A DNA stretch of 64,000 nucleotides. It comes from Balaenoptera acutorostrata. Its lineage: Eukaryota; Chordata; Mammalia; Artiodactyla; Balaenopteridae. The translations under genes were made by a program, and so were the position numbers. Every line of letters starts with the position of its first letter. Position 1 is the first letter of the stretch. The stretch is taken from the NCBI RefSeq assembly GCF_949987535.1, contig NC_080081.1, positions 33,148,428-33,212,427 of the forward strand. The letters are read 5' to 3'. This document shows, one piece after another, positions 10,458-22,386 of the stretch. A model generated the notes under the pieces. The model was not told the origin of the DNA, searched no databases, and saw only the letters and a list, made by a program, of their open reading frames with translations.

Positions 10458-13400
10458 TTAGATTCCATATATATGTGTTAGCATACGGTATTTGTATTTC
10501 TCTTACTGACTTACTTCATTCGGTATGACAGACTCTAGGTCCATCCACCTTACTACAAATAACTCAATTTCATTTCTTTTTATGGCTGAGTAATATTCCA
10601 TTGCATATATGTGCCACATCTTCTTTATCCATTCATCTGTCAGTAGACACTTAGGTTGTTTCCGTTTCCTGGTTATTGTAAATAGTGCTGCAACGAACAT
10701 TGTGGTACATGACTATTTTTGAATTATGGTTTTCTGAGGGTATATGCCCAGCAGTAGGATTGTTGGCTCATATGGTACTTCTATTTTTACTTTTTAAAGG
10801 AACCTCCACACTGTTCTCCATGGTGGCTGTATCAATTTACATTCCTACCAACAGTGTATGAGGGTTCCCTTTTCTCCACACCCTCTCCAGCATTTATTGT
10901 TTGTAGATTTTTTGATGATGGCCATTCTGACAGGGGTGAGATGATATTGCATTGTAGTTTTGATTTGCATTTCTCTAATGATTAATGATGTTGAGCGTTC
11001 TTTCATGTGTTTGTTGGCAACCTGTATATCTTCTTTGGAGAAATGTCTATGTAGGTCTTCTGCCCATTTTTGGATTGGGTTGTTTGTTTTTTTGATATTG
11101 AGCTGCATGAGCTGCTTGTAAATTTTGGAATTAATCCTTTGTCAGTTGCTTCATTTGCAAATATTTTCTCCCATTCTGAGGGTTGTCTTTTTGTTTTCTT
11201 TATGTTTTCCTTTGCTGTGCAAAAGCTTTTAAGTTCCATTAGGTCCCATTTGTTTATTTTTGTTTTTATTTCCATTTCTCTAGGAGGTGGGTCAAAAAGG
11301 ATCTTGCTGTGATTTATGTCATAGAGTGTTCTGCCTATATTTTCCTCTAAGAGTTTTATAGTGTCTGGCCTTACATTTAGGTCGGTAATCCATTTTGAGT
11401 TTATTCTTGTGTATGGTGTTAGGGAGTGTTCTAATTTCATTCTTTTACGTGTTGCTGTCCAGTTTTCCCAGCACCACTTATTGAAGAGGCTGTCTTTTCT
11501 CCACTGTATATTCTTGCCTCTTTTATCAAAGACAAGGTGACCATATGTGTGTGTGTTTATCTCTGGGCTTTCTATCCTGTTCCATTGATCTATATTTCTG
11601 TTTTTGTACCAGTACCATACTGTCTTAATTACTGTAGCATTGTAGTATAGCCTGAAGTCAGGAAGCCTGATTCCTCCAGCTCCGTTTTTCTTTCTCAAGA
11701 TTGCTTCGGCTATTCGGGATCTTTTGTATTTCCATACACATTGTGAAATTTTTTGTTCTAGTTCTGTGAAAAATGCCATTGGTAGTTTGATAGGGATTGC
11801 ATTGAACCTGTAGACTGCTTTGGGTAGTGTAGTCATTTTCAAAATGTTAATTCTTCCAATCCAAGAACATGGTATATCTCTCCATCTGTTTGTATCATCT
11901 TTAATTTCTTTCATCAGTGTCTTATAGATTTCTGCATACAGGTCTTTTGTCTCCTTAGGTAGGTCTATTCCTAGGTATTTTATTCTTTTTGTTGCAATGG
12001 TAACTGGGAGTGTCTCCTTAATTTCTCTTTCAGATTTTTCATCATTAGTGTATAAGAATGCAAGAGATTTCTGTGCATAATTTTGTATCCTGCTACTTTA
12101 CCAAATTCATTGATTAGCTCTCATAGTTTTCTGGTAGCATCTTTAGGATTCTCTATGTATAGTATCATGTCATCTGCAAACAGTGACAGCTTTACTTCTT
12201 CTTTTCCGATTTGGATTCCTTTTATTTCTTTTTCTTCTCTGATTCCTGTGGCTAAAACTTCCAAAACTACGTTTAATAATAGCAGTGAGAGTGGGCAACC
12301 TTGTCTTGCTCCTGATCTTAGAGGAAATTGTTTCAGTTTTTCACCATTGAGAACGATGTTGGCTGTGGGTTTGTTATATATGGCCTTTATTATGTTGAGG
12401 AAACATAATATGTTTCCCTCTATGCCTACTTTCTGGAGAGTTTTTATCATAAATGGGTGTTGAATTTTGTCAAAAGCTTTTTGTGCATCTATTGAGATGA
12501 TCATATGGTTTTTATCCTTCAATTTGTTAATATGGTGTATCACATTGATTGATTTGCATATATTGAAGAATCCTTGCATTCCTGGGATAAACCACACTTG
12601 ATCATAGTGTATGATCCTTTTAATGTGCTGTTGGATTCTGTTTGCTAGTATTTTGTTGAGGATTTTTGCATCTATGTTCATCAGTGATATTGGCCTGTAG
12701 TTTTCTTTCTTTGTGACATCTATGTTTGGTTTTGGTTTCAGGATGATCGTGGCCTTGTAGAATGAGTTTGGGAGTGTTCCTCCCTCTGTTATATTTTGGA
12801 AGAGTTTGAGAAGGATAGGTGTTAGCTCTTCTCTAAATGTTTGATAGAATTCTCCTGTGAAGACATCTGGTTCTGGGCTTTTGTTTGTTGGAAGATTTTT
12901 AATCAAAGTTTCAATTTCAGTGCTTGTGATTGGTCTGTTTATATTTTCTATTTCTTCCTGGTTCAGTCTTGGAAGGTTGTGCTTTTCTAACAATTTGTCC
13001 ATTTCTTCCAGGTTGTCCATTTTATTGGCATAGAGTTGCTTGTAGTAATCTCTTATGGTCCTTTGTATTTCTGCAGTGTCAGTTGTTACTTCTCCTTTTT
13101 CATTTCTAATTCTATTGATTTGAGTCTTGTCCCTTTTTTTCTTGATGAGTCTGGTTAATGGTTTATCAATTTTGTTTATCTTCTCAAAGAACCAGCTTTT
13201 AGTTTTATTGATCTTTGCAATTATTTCATTCATTTATTTTTGATCTGATCTTTATGATTTCTTTCCTTCTGCTGACTTTGGGATTTTTTTGTTCTTCTTT
13301 CTCTAATTGCTTTAGGTGTAAGGTTACATTGTTTATTTGAGATTTTTCTTGTTTCTTGAAGTAGGATTGTATTGCTGTAACCTTCCCTCTGCTTTTGCTG

Positions 13401-14264
13401 CATCCCATAGGTTTTGGGTCATCGTGTTTTCATTGTCATTTGTTTGTAGGTATTTTTTCATTTCCTCTTTGATTTCCTCAGTGATCTCTTGGTTATTTAG
13501 TAGTGTATTGTTTAGTCTCCATGTGTTTGTATTTTTTACAGTTTTTTTCCTTTAACTGATATTTAGTCTAATAGCGTTGTGGTCAGAAAAGATACTTGAT
13601 ATGATTTCAATTTTCTTAAATTTACCAAGGTTTGATTTGTGACCCAAGATATGATCTATCCTGGAGAATGTTCCATGATCACTTGAGAAGACTATGTATT
13701 CTGTTGTTTTTGGATGGAATGTCCTATAAATATCAATCAAGTCCATCTTGTTCAATGTATCATTTAAAGCTTGTGTTTCCTTATTTACTTTCATTTTGGA
13801 TGATCTGTCCATTGGTGAAAGTGGGGTGTTAAAGTCCCCTACTATGATTGGGTTACTGTTGATTTCCCCTTTTATGGCTCGTAGCATTTGCCTTATTTAT
13901 TGAGGTGTTCCTATGTTGGGTGCATAGATATTACAATTGTTATATCTTCTTCTTGGATTGATCCCTTGATCATTATGTAGTGTCCTTCTTTGTCTCTTGT
14001 AATAGTCTTTGTTTTAAAGTCTATTTTGTCTGATATGAGAATTGCTACCACAGCTTTCTTTTGATTTCCATTTGCGTGGAATATCTTTTTCCATCCCCTC
14101 CCTTTCAGTCTGTATGTGTCCCTAGGTCTGAAGTGGGTCTCTTGTAGACAGCATATATACGGGTCTTGTTTTTGTATCCATTCAGCCAATCTATGTCTTT
14201 TGGTTGGAGCATTTAATCCATTTACATTTAAGGTAATTATCGATATGTATGTTCCTATTACCAT
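10458..14264 (-). pseudogene. L1 ORF2 (endonuclease/reverse transcriptase), disrupted
   Basis: The normal product nicks target DNA and copies L1 RNA at the break. The frame spans about 1,269 codons, the usual ORF2 length. The N-terminus (14,264 to 13,911) shows the endonuclease start 'LNVNGLNAPTKRH' and 'LQETHF'. The next piece (13,887-13,552) has 'GDFNTPLS' and 'SDHNAIRL', matching the later catalytic blocks. The reverse-transcriptase piece (13,233-12,121) keeps the FADD active-site box at 12,169-12,180 and the 'ARQGCPLS' block. The C-terminal part (11,914-11,003, then smaller pieces) ends '[12 protein letters not shown]'. At least four breaks separate these pieces, so no intact protein is made. 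Confidence 0.92.
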
Positions 14265-14322
14265 TTTCTTAATTGTTTTGGGTTTGTTTTTGTAGGTCTT
14301 TTCCTTCTCTTGTGTTTCCTGC

Positions 14323-15598
14323 CTAGAAAAGTTCCTTTAGCATCTGTTGTAGAGCTGATTTGGCGGTGCTGAATTCTCTTAGCTTTTTCTTTTTTAAAAA
14401 AGTTTTAATTTCTCTGTCGAATCTGAATGAGATCCTTGAGGGTAGAGTAATCTTGGTTGTAGATTTTTCCCTTTCATCACTTTATATATGTCCTGCCACT
14501 CCCTTCTGGCTTGCAGAGTTTTTGCTGAAAGATCAGCTGTTAACCTTATGGGGATTCCTTGTTTGTTATTTGTTGCTTTCCCTTGCTGCTTTTAATATTT
14601 TTTCTTTCTATTTAATTTTTTTAAATTAATTAATTAATTTATTCATTTATTTTTGGTTGCGTTGGGTCTTCATTGCTGTGTGCAGGTTTTCTCTAGTTGC
14701 AGTGAGCAGGGGCTACTCTTCACTGCTGTGCACGGGGCTCTCATTGCGGTGGCTTCTCTTGTTGCAGAGCACAGGCTGTAGGCATGAGGGCTTCAGTAGT
14801 TGCAGCGTGTGGGCTCTAGGGTGCACAGGCTTCAGTAGTTGTGGCTCTCAGGCTCTAGAGCCCAGGCTCAGGGGTTGTGGCACATGGGCTCAGTTGCCTC
14901 GCCACATGTGGGATCTTCCCGGACCAGGGATTGAACCAGAGTCCCCTGCATTGGCAGGCAGATTCTCAAAAACTGTGCCACCAGGAAAGTCCCTGTATTT
15001 AATTTTTGATAGTTTGATTAATATGTGCCTTGGCATGTTCCTCCTTGGATTTATCCTGTTGGGACTCTCTGTACTTCCTGGGCTTGATTGACTATTTCCT
15101 TTCCCATATTAGGGAAGTTTTCAACTATAATCTCTTCAAATATTTTCTCAGACCCTTTCTTTGCCTCTCCTTCTTCTGGGAGCTCTATAATTTGAATGTT
15201 GGTATGGAAATTTTATTCCAGAGATCTCTGAGACTGTCCTCAATTCTTTTCATTCTTATTTCTTTATTCTGCTGTGTGGTAGTTATTTCCACTATTTTAC
15301 CTTCCAGGTCATTTATCTATTCTTCTGCCTCAGTTATTCTGCTATTGATTCCATCTAGAGAATTTTTAATTTCATTTATTGTGTTGTTCATGATTGTTTG
15401 TTTGCTCTTTAGTTCTTCTAGGTCCTTGTTAAACATTTCCTGTATTTTCTCTATCCTATTTCCAAGATTTTGGATCATCTTTACTATCATTACCCTGAAT
15501 TCTTTTTCAGGTAGACTGCCTATTTCCTCTTCATTTCTTTGGTCTGGTGGGTTTTTACTTTGCTCCTTCATCTGTTGCATATTTCTCTGTCTTCTCAT
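14323..15598 (-). pseudogene. L1 ORF1 (RNA-binding chaperone), split by a CHR SINE
   Basis: ORF1p is the coiled-coil RNA-binding partner of L1 RNA. The start is clear: the minus-strand frame from 15,598 begins 'MRRQRNMQQMKEQ' and runs 93 codons through a charged heptad-like segment (KMIQNLGNRIEKIQEMFNK). The C-terminal end is visible near 14,380-14,323. A CHR SINE with a 12-bp target duplication interrupts the frame at 14,609-15,007. Removing it leaves about 296 codons, close to the family length. The product is destroyed. Confidence 0.85.
14621..14995 (-). mobile_element. CHR-type tRNA-derived SINE nested in L1 ORF1
   Basis: Read on the minus strand it starts 'gggactttcctggtggcaca', has a degraded B-box region ('ggttcaatccc' at about 14,930) and ends in an A/T-rich tail built of aatt units (14,621-14,645). 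It is flanked by the 12-bp duplication tatttaattttt at 14,609-14,620 and 14,996-15,007. The insertion postdates the L1. It is the long body form found in cetaceans. Confidence 0.93.
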
Positions 15599-15599
15599 T

Positions 15600-16388
15600 T
15601 TGCTTAACTTACTGTGTTTGGTGTCTCCTTTTCACAGGCTGCAGGTTCGTAGTTCCTGTTGTTTTTGGTATCTGCCCCAGTGGATAAGGTTGGTTCAGTG
15701 GGTTGTGTAGGCTTCCTGGTGGAGGGGACTAGTGCCTGTGTTCTGGTAGATGAGGCTGGATCTTGTCTTTCTGGTGGGCAGGGCCACGTCCGGTGGTGTG
15801 TTTTGGTGTGTCTGTGACTTAGTATGATTTTAGGCAGCCTCTCTGCTAATGGGTGGGGTTGTGTTCCTGTCTTGCTAGTTGTTTGGCATGGGGTGTCCAG
15901 TGCTGGAGCTTGCTGGTCATTGAGTGGAGCTGGGTCTTAGCTTTGAGATGGAGATCTCTGGGAGAGCTCTTGCCAAATGATATTACATGAGGCCGGGAGG
16001 TCTCTGGTGGTCCAATGTCCTGAACTTGGCTCTCTTGCCTCAGAGGCTCAGGCGTGACACCCAGCCAGAGCACCAAGACCCTGCTGTGTCAGCCACACAG
16101 CATAGCTTCCTTTTGTCTTACTATTCCTTGACAATGGTTTTATACCTCATACATACACTTAATATTCAGTCAGGTTTTGTTGTTGGCCTGGAGAGAATCC
16201 ACTGCAGTGATGAAGTTCGGAAATGGAAATGCTAAACTTTCACTTCAGGATGGTATAAAAGACACATTCTTTCCCTCTCATGCCAAACTCCTTCACTAAT
16301 CAAGGTCATTTGAAGACTTGCACGACCTCTAAGCTGCACATAACCTAACAATAAGATGTTTGCTCACATTTTCCAGAAACTTGGAGTC
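15600..16388 (-). mobile_element. L1 5' UTR and its upstream part
   Basis: From 15,600 to about 16,108 the sequence is moderately GC-rich and fits an L1 5' UTR by position. The outer 280 bp (16,109-16,388) are less L1-like but lie inside the proposed target duplication. They may be more 5' UTR or carried-along sequence. The region would have held the internal L1 promoter. Confidence 0.5.
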
Positions 16389-17008
16389 CTCTTTGTCTAT
16401 CTTTATGCCAGTACCATACTGTTTTGATTACTACAGCTTTGTTACATGTTCTGAAATCAAGAACTGTGAGGCCTCCAGCTTTGTTCTTCTCTCTCAATAT
16501 TGTCTTGGCTATTCCCAGTGCTTTGAGATTTTGAATTTTGGATTTTTTCCTATTTCTGCAAATATTGCCATTGGTAAGTGGTAAAAGTAAGCATCCTTGC
16601 CTTGTTCCTGACATTAGAGGAAAGCTTTCAGTTTTTCACCACTGAGTATAATGTTAGCATCACATGTGACCTTTATTCTATTGAAGTAATATCCTTCTAT
16701 TCCTAGTTGGTTGAGTGTTTTATCATGAAAGAGTGCAGAATTTTACCAAATGCTTTCTCTGCAACAATTGAGATGATCATGTGATTTTGTCCTTCTTAAT
16801 TCTCTTAATGTGGTGTATCACACTGATTCGTTTTCACATTGAACCATCCTTGCATCCTAGGGATAAATCCACTTGGTCATCATGATAATCATTTTAATGT
16901 GCTGTTGAATTTGGTTTCTAGTATTCTGAGAGGATTTTTGTATCAGTGTATTAGTTTGTAGGTTGCATTCTTTGTTTGTTTTTTCTTGCAGTATCTTTGT
17001 CTGGAGCA
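16389..17008 (-). mobile_element. Old L1, right part of the split copy
   Basis: It resumes at 'gtctatctttatgccagtac', exactly where the left part (ending near 10,029) stops in the L1 consensus. It continues as antisense ORF2 to about 17,008. At about 16,575 it jumps from 'attgccattgg' to sequence normally about 500 bp further along ORF2, an internal deletion. It has many stops. Confidence 0.8.
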
Positions 17009-17945
17009 GTCAAATGATTTTTAATGTAAGGGAAAACATACTTCAGTCCATGATAGTATCAAGTTATTTTAAGAGTAATAAATGAAGTTTATAATGATGA
17101 CCCTGAATTATCAAAAAGAGGTTAAACTATGTTCAACTGTCTCCTTAAGAAGTCAGGAAAGTGCATTATTGCCTCTAACAATAATGGTTAACTTTTTTAA
17201 GGTTCAGTATTTAAGGAATATTTGTCAATGACCTGAAAAGGTCTTTTTAATGTTAGATTAATAAGATATAGGTACCTGTGCTTTTCAACATCATAGGAGT
17301 TCTCCCCTACAACACAACTATTCTAGAAATCAAGAATGCCATGGAAACTAGGCTTATAGTGTGTGGTTTTAAGCCTAATTCATGTAAGACTGAGGAATCT
17401 ACAGACTACAATACATCATCTTTCATTGTAGAAACATTCACAGCTCCTAACCCAGTGTAGAGCAGTGGCAAAGCTGTCCAAGAAAACCTACCTGTTTTGA
17501 TCCCTGTCCCTTTGAAGTGAAGAGTGATTTTATATATTTTTTAGAAAGCATTAAACGGAAATTACCCATAAGCACTTCCCTCTAAAACTGCAAAATCAAT
17601 TTTAGAATACAAAGAGAAGGAAGTTTGTTTGGCGTCTGAAATGAATTCCTTTTTTCTCTCTTCATTTAATATTTGTTTTGCTAATTCTTCTGTGTCTCTG
17701 TTGATGGTATTTACTGTTCAGTTGCTAATGTAGTTTTTGGTCTTTAAAGCTTTTAACCTTTCATCTTTGGTAATTCAAGTGTCTTTAAGAAATCTCTTTC
17801 ACTTTCCTCATGCCCAACAATTGATCTTCAATCAAATTTTCTTTCAAATGGCCCAAACACTTTATTACCTATGATGTACTCCAACTCAGAGACGCCTTTC
17901 TGAATCACATGTTTAGTGACCTTTTAAAACGTCCTGGTTGGTGTT
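17009..17945. other. AT-rich unique sequence
   Basis: No repeat family or convincing open frame was recognised. One 60-codon frame (17,278-17,460) has no recognisable features. Confidence 0.35.
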
Positions 17946-17949
17946 ATTT

Positions 17950-18096
17950 CTTTCTTTCTTCTTCTTCTTCTAGTTAGTGTTTTCTTCCTTCCTTCCTTCC
18001 TATCTTCCTTCCTCGCTCCCTCCCTCCCACTCTCATGCTTCCCTCCCTCGCTCTCTCCCTCTCTCTCTTTCTTTCTTCTTCTCCTTCTCCTTCTGT
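17950..18096. repeat. Polypyrimidine tract (CTT/CCTT/CTC-rich)
   Basis: About 145 bp is almost entirely C and T on the plus strand, built from shifting CTTC, CCTT, CCCT and CTCT units with few interruptions. It is a typical mammalian homopurine/homopyrimidine satellite, potentially triplex-forming. The arginine/glutamate-rich frame on the other strand is an artefact of it. Confidence 0.9.
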
Positions 18097-19364
18097 TTGA
18101 GGGGGTGTTAAGAGTAAGAAGGGCAGGGGATGCTGGATGGATACTGAATGTGTTACAGTCATTGGAAAAAGACAGATCTCCTTAAGTCATATTCTTTGTT
18201 TTTTCTTTTTTGGTTGGTTTATTGCTTTTTAAAGAATTCATTCACATCTAATTTTGAAAGCTTGAGATGCCTGGGTTTTTAATTCATATTTCTGAATCAC
18301 CAAGGTAATCTTTGCTACAAATCATGGTAGAAATTTTAACTGTGAAGTTATTTCCCATCATGGCAAACAACTTAATTGAGAAGCTTGATTATCCCCTTGG
18401 CCTTCAAAAAATCCCAGTGTACCAAGAGATTGAATCCAATTTAAATTCCTTTGTAGGGTAAATTCTTCAGTAATGTAATAATATCATCCCATTTCCACTG
18501 ATACAGAAGGTGTGGAAACACTTTTTTACCATGCTTCCCCCTTTTTAAAAAAAAAATCCTCTTTCCAAAATTTTGCAGCACATTTACTCAAATATAGCAT
18601 CCTTGGGTGTTTCTTTGGGTTTTTAATTATATCAATCTTTTTATAAAAGGATTTTGAGGTAGAGCCTAGCACATTCCATTCACACACTGCAGTGATTAAT
18701 TCCTATTGCTGCTCAGTCACTTGTTACTTTATTTTTAGGGGCAAATTTATAGCAAGTCCTGGATCACATGTACAATGGTATTTGAAGTATCTGCAGCTGC
18801 TTACATAGCAGAAGTTCCAAGCTACATTCCTGTTGTGAATCATAGGTTTGTGAGGACGATACCACAGTAGCAAGAAAAAGAACTAGACTTTTGGAAGTGT
18901 GCATGTACTCACACGTACATACACTAATCTCCAAATGATTCTTAGTGTGCAAAATTGAGAGCATCCTTTAAGTGTCTTATCAGGGAAATGTCACCTCCAA
19001 AGAATGCTATTTACATCTGATCGAGTATATTCTTGAGTCAAGAATCTTTGATACTCCAGAATACATACATACATATGTCTATATGTCACGTAGAAATACA
19101 TGTATGTGTGTGTGTATGTCATATAGATGACTTAATCAATTCCTCCCAGTTTTAAAACTCTGTGGTACATTACTCTCTACTGTATTTCATCTTGGAACTG
19201 CCATTGAGTAATTTATATTGAAGACGTCCCAGTGATGTGCTGTGGCCTGTCATGTGGTAATAGGGAATGTATCAAGGCCTTTCTAGTCCAATTATCATAA
19301 CCTATTTACCTCCGTATGGACTGATCTCACACAGAAATCATTTCAAGTCACAGTGTTCATAATG
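18097..19364. other. Unique sequence with small AC/GT microsatellite
   Basis: A short imperfect catacata/tgtgtg run occurs at about 19,062-19,120. Nothing else was recognised. Confidence 0.35.
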
Positions 19365-19590
19365 AAAGTTAAGCATTCAGACCCTGAATTTAAATGGCCT
19401 GGGCTTGAATTTCGGCTCTACAGTGTTCTAACTGGGTAGACTTGGGCAAGTGCTTTCATCTAAGCCTCAATTTGGTCTTCTGCCTACCCCACAGGGCGGC
19501 TCTATGAATGAAATGGGATAATGCACGTAAATATGGCCAAGACAGTTTGGGCTCTTGATAAACCCTCACTGCATACAAGCTATTTTTGCT
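19365..19590 (+). repeat. MIR SINE (ancient tRNA-derived)
   Basis: The order 'gcctgggcttgaatttcggc', 'gacttgggcaagtgctttca' and 'taagcctcaatttggtcttc' follows the MIR body and core in sense orientation, and it then fades toward the MIR 3' end ('ggataatgcacgtaaat'). Confidence 0.7.
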
Positions 19591-21345
19591 ATCCTGAAGA
19601 AGCAGGATAGAGGGCCAGTGCTTAGGTGGTGCTCTTCACTGAGCTGAGTGGAGAGGAAGGCCACCGTAGGAACAGGTGCACTGTGGAAATGAGCATGTGT
19701 CTCTTCAAGTAGTCTCTAGCAGAACACTTAAAATTCCTTAGTGATGGCATGATCTTTGAGGATGAAGACCTCTTAAGCAAAGATGGGCTCATCTCAAGGC
19801 AAAAAGGATAGTTGTCTCAGATGCAGACTGGCTAAAATGGGGAAGAAAATACTTTTCTAGACTCATATGAGACAGACTCGATGCCTCCTGAATTCATAAG
19901 TTACGCAGGGAAAATTGTATGCCCCCAAACAAAAATTATTATGTGACTCAAAATACACTTCTTCTGTTGATCTTGATGAGAGGGAAGGCTCACAGGAGAG
20001 AATCTCCTATGCTGGACTAAGCAGTCATCCTAGTTGAGAAGGGATTATGGGAAAGAGGAACCATAAAAAGTACCATGATCAAAGCAACATGTGGGAAAGG
20101 AAAGAAAAAGAAGCAGAGTGATGAAAGAAAATAAAAGCAACGTGATTAGAGCACGCAAAAAAATACACTTCTCTTTCTTTTCTAATTAGGCTCAGAATTC
20201 AATAAGAATTTGACTCTTGCTCATAATAAGGGGACAAGAGGAATAGGAAAGAGTTAGAAATATCTAAAGACTAAAAGGGGGTAATTTGGGATGGGTTTCC
20301 CTAGAGTTGAGGCAACAGAAAGCAATTCAGTCAATCCATGGCTACATCTTAATTACTCTCATAGACCTCTGTATAGATACTTGATTAAACTCAACTTTGT
20401 TATACTTTGGGTGCATGGGGCGCATTTTCTTCTAAATAAACACTCATTTTGAAACCCTCAAATTTTCACAGGTGAACTGAAAAGAAAAGGATGCGATATT
20501 TGTGCATCAGAAGAGAAAATACAAGGACTATGCCCCCCAGAAACCAGGGGAAAAGATAAAGCAGAGATTTAAAGTATGCAGAAAACACTGGATGTTTATT
20601 CACCACTTTTCTGAACAGCCAGTTCCATCCAAATGGGATGCTTCATTAAATAGAATCATAAGACATTTTCATCAGGGTAGAAAAGTGATATTCTAAAGAA
20701 AAAATTTACAAGGAATAAGTGGAAAAAATGAAATTGATAGGCTAACAGAGTGGTAGAATTTTTATTTCTTGGTGGGCAGAATTTAATAAATGAGATCTCA
20801 TTAAAAGAAGAACTCATGTTGAGGGGTAAGAGCCAGGGTATATAATGTCTACTACTCTTTATCCTAAGAAGCAGTTTGCATTGCCAACCAGTCTCAAGAA
20901 GTTTGGGGATTTTATACTTTCCTGTCGGACCAAGAAGTTTATGTCAATTTTGAGGCCATTTCAGTGTTTTTCGCAAAGGATTGATCCATGAGAGATTAGG
21001 TCCTTTTGACCAGATAATGGATTTGCATGAAAATTTTTCTCTTTCAAGACAAGAATCACCCAGTCCTGGACCATGGCACTAACTACAAATGTCACAACAC
21101 TGTCATTGTGTTGACACTTATTTTTTCCTCCAGAGGCAGAAGAACCCTTTTCCAAGTTTCTCCCCAGGCCCTGGGGAGTAGCCAGCGATGCCTTTCTATG
21201 TTTTTGTGAAATCTGCAAGTAAAATACTTTAACTGCAATTGGGAAAGACTGTTGTCACCTTTCCACGGCAGCTTCTGCTTTATCTCAGTCCTCTCTTGCT
21301 AGATAGTGTTGGAATGGCCATAGGTATTTGGGGGAATCTATCCAA
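19591..21345. other. Unique sequence, nothing recognised
   Basis: Several small open frames (60-85 codons) occur without family resemblance. No tandem repeat stands out. Confidence 0.35.
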
Positions 21346-21347
21346 GG

Positions 21348-21572
21348 CATTGGTTCTCAATGATGACACAAGTGGGAATGATTTTGCTCTTAAGGGACAT
21401 TTGGAAATACCCAGAGACCTTTTTTGGTTGTCATCACTGGGTGCATATTATTAGCATCTGGGGAATAAAGGCCAAGGATACTGATAAACATCCTACAATG
21501 CACAGGACGGGCCCACACAACAAAGAATTACCCAGTCCAAAATGTCAATAGCGCCACGGTTGAGAAACTCTG
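21348..21572 (+). mobile_element. MER5-type non-autonomous hAT-Charlie DNA transposon
   Basis: Ends 'cattggttctcaa' and 'ggttgagaaactctg' are the family's inverted termini. The body has 'gggacatttggaaata', 'tttttggttgtcatcactgg' and 'catcctacaatgcacaggac'. It encodes no protein and would have relied on an autonomous hAT transposase. A second copy in the opposite orientation lies at 56,804-57,026. The family name is from memory. Confidence 0.75.
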
Positions 21573-21977
21573 GGCTAAGGGGGAATTGAATAGAGGTTAT
21601 ATTTAGTTTGGATTTGGTGGATATCTTTATTTGGTTTGCAGTCCTTTCCCTCTGTGTGGAAATAATGCCCCTAAGATCCACGGCACTTACTCACCCTGTG
21701 TTGTGATACAAAGGAGCAAGACCAAAGGTTGTTTTGCTCTACGAAAATGGGAATGTGTCCTAAGATGTTCTAAGTTTATGGGTAGTAGAGAAAGGGCAAG
21801 GTTTACAAGGAGCCAAAGCTATTCTGTGAAATTCTTCTAGTCATCAAACATGTAAGATTATAAATGGAGGATTGGATTCTCATCAACATTGGGTTAAAAA
21901 GAGACAATTCTTGTCAGAATATACTCAAAGAAAGAGCAAGTATGATTATGCGCTCGCCATACATTTTTCCTTTATTT
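21573..21977. other. Unique sequence
   Basis: No recognised feature. The AT content is typical of the neighbourhood. Confidence 0.3.
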
Positions 21978-22111
21978 AAACCAATACTTTTTCTTTTTTT
22001 TTTGGCCACGCCACTCAGCTTGTGGGATCTTAGTTCCCTGACCAGGGATTGAACCCGGGCCCTAGGCAGTGAGAGTGCAGAGTCTTAACCACTGGACTGC
22101 CAGGGAATTCC
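21978..22111 (-). mobile_element. CHR-type SINE, short form
   Basis: On the minus strand: 'ggaattccctggcagtccag', B-box-like 'gggttcaatccc' and 'tgtggcgtggccaaa', then poly(A). This is the tRNA-related half without the long body. Similar T-rich flanks ('catttttccttta' at about 21,962 and 'cattttttcctttt' at about 22,113) may be the target duplication. Confidence 0.85.
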
Positions 22112-22386
22112 TTCATTTTTTCCTTTTTTTTTTTTGATGAGAATTGCACAAGAGAACTTATCAGAATTCCTGTGTTTGTAGGGTATAGTTCTATAGCAGT
22201 AAAGTTATGGATTTTATGCATTTCATCAATAACAAAAGACATGTTTGCATCTAGCATGCTAAAAGAAAGACTGGATTATCTTTCCAACCTCTGTCCAGAA
22301 AATAATATTCCAAAAATATTGTACTATGACAAGGTGATCAAAAAATATGAAGCCAAAAAAAATAGAAAAAAAAGTATTACAAAAGT

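Larger units (their letters stand above)
10030..16388 (-). mobile_element. Nearly full-length L1 retrotransposon, broken, with nested SINE
   Basis: On the minus strand the order is 5' UTR (about 15,600-16,388), ORF1 (15,598 to 14,323, interrupted by a SINE), ORF2 (14,264 to 10,458), 3' UTR (to about 10,082) and A-rich tails. Without the SINE the insertion is about 6 kb, the normal length of L1. Its flanks 'ctctatgtctgtctttta' (10,012-10,029) and 'ctctttgtctatcttta' (16,389-16,405) look like an aged target-site duplication, and both fall in one position of an older L1. The 3' end shares its sequence with the copy at 22,394-23,700, so they are one artiodactyl/cetacean subfamily. ORF2 carries stops and frameshifts, so it cannot move by itself. 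Confidence 0.88.

Noticed and set aside
13337..13832. Hydrophobic plus-strand frames resembling membrane proteins
   Set aside because: They are the antisense of L1 ORF2. The F/L-rich look comes from A-rich L1 coding sequence read backwards.
14657..15710. Plus-strand frames of 144 and 226 codons
   Set aside because: They are the opposite strand of the SINE and of L1 ORF1/5' UTR, not genes.
17974..18162. Minus-strand frame rich in Arg, Glu and Gly
   Set aside because: It is a translation of the polypyrimidine tract.
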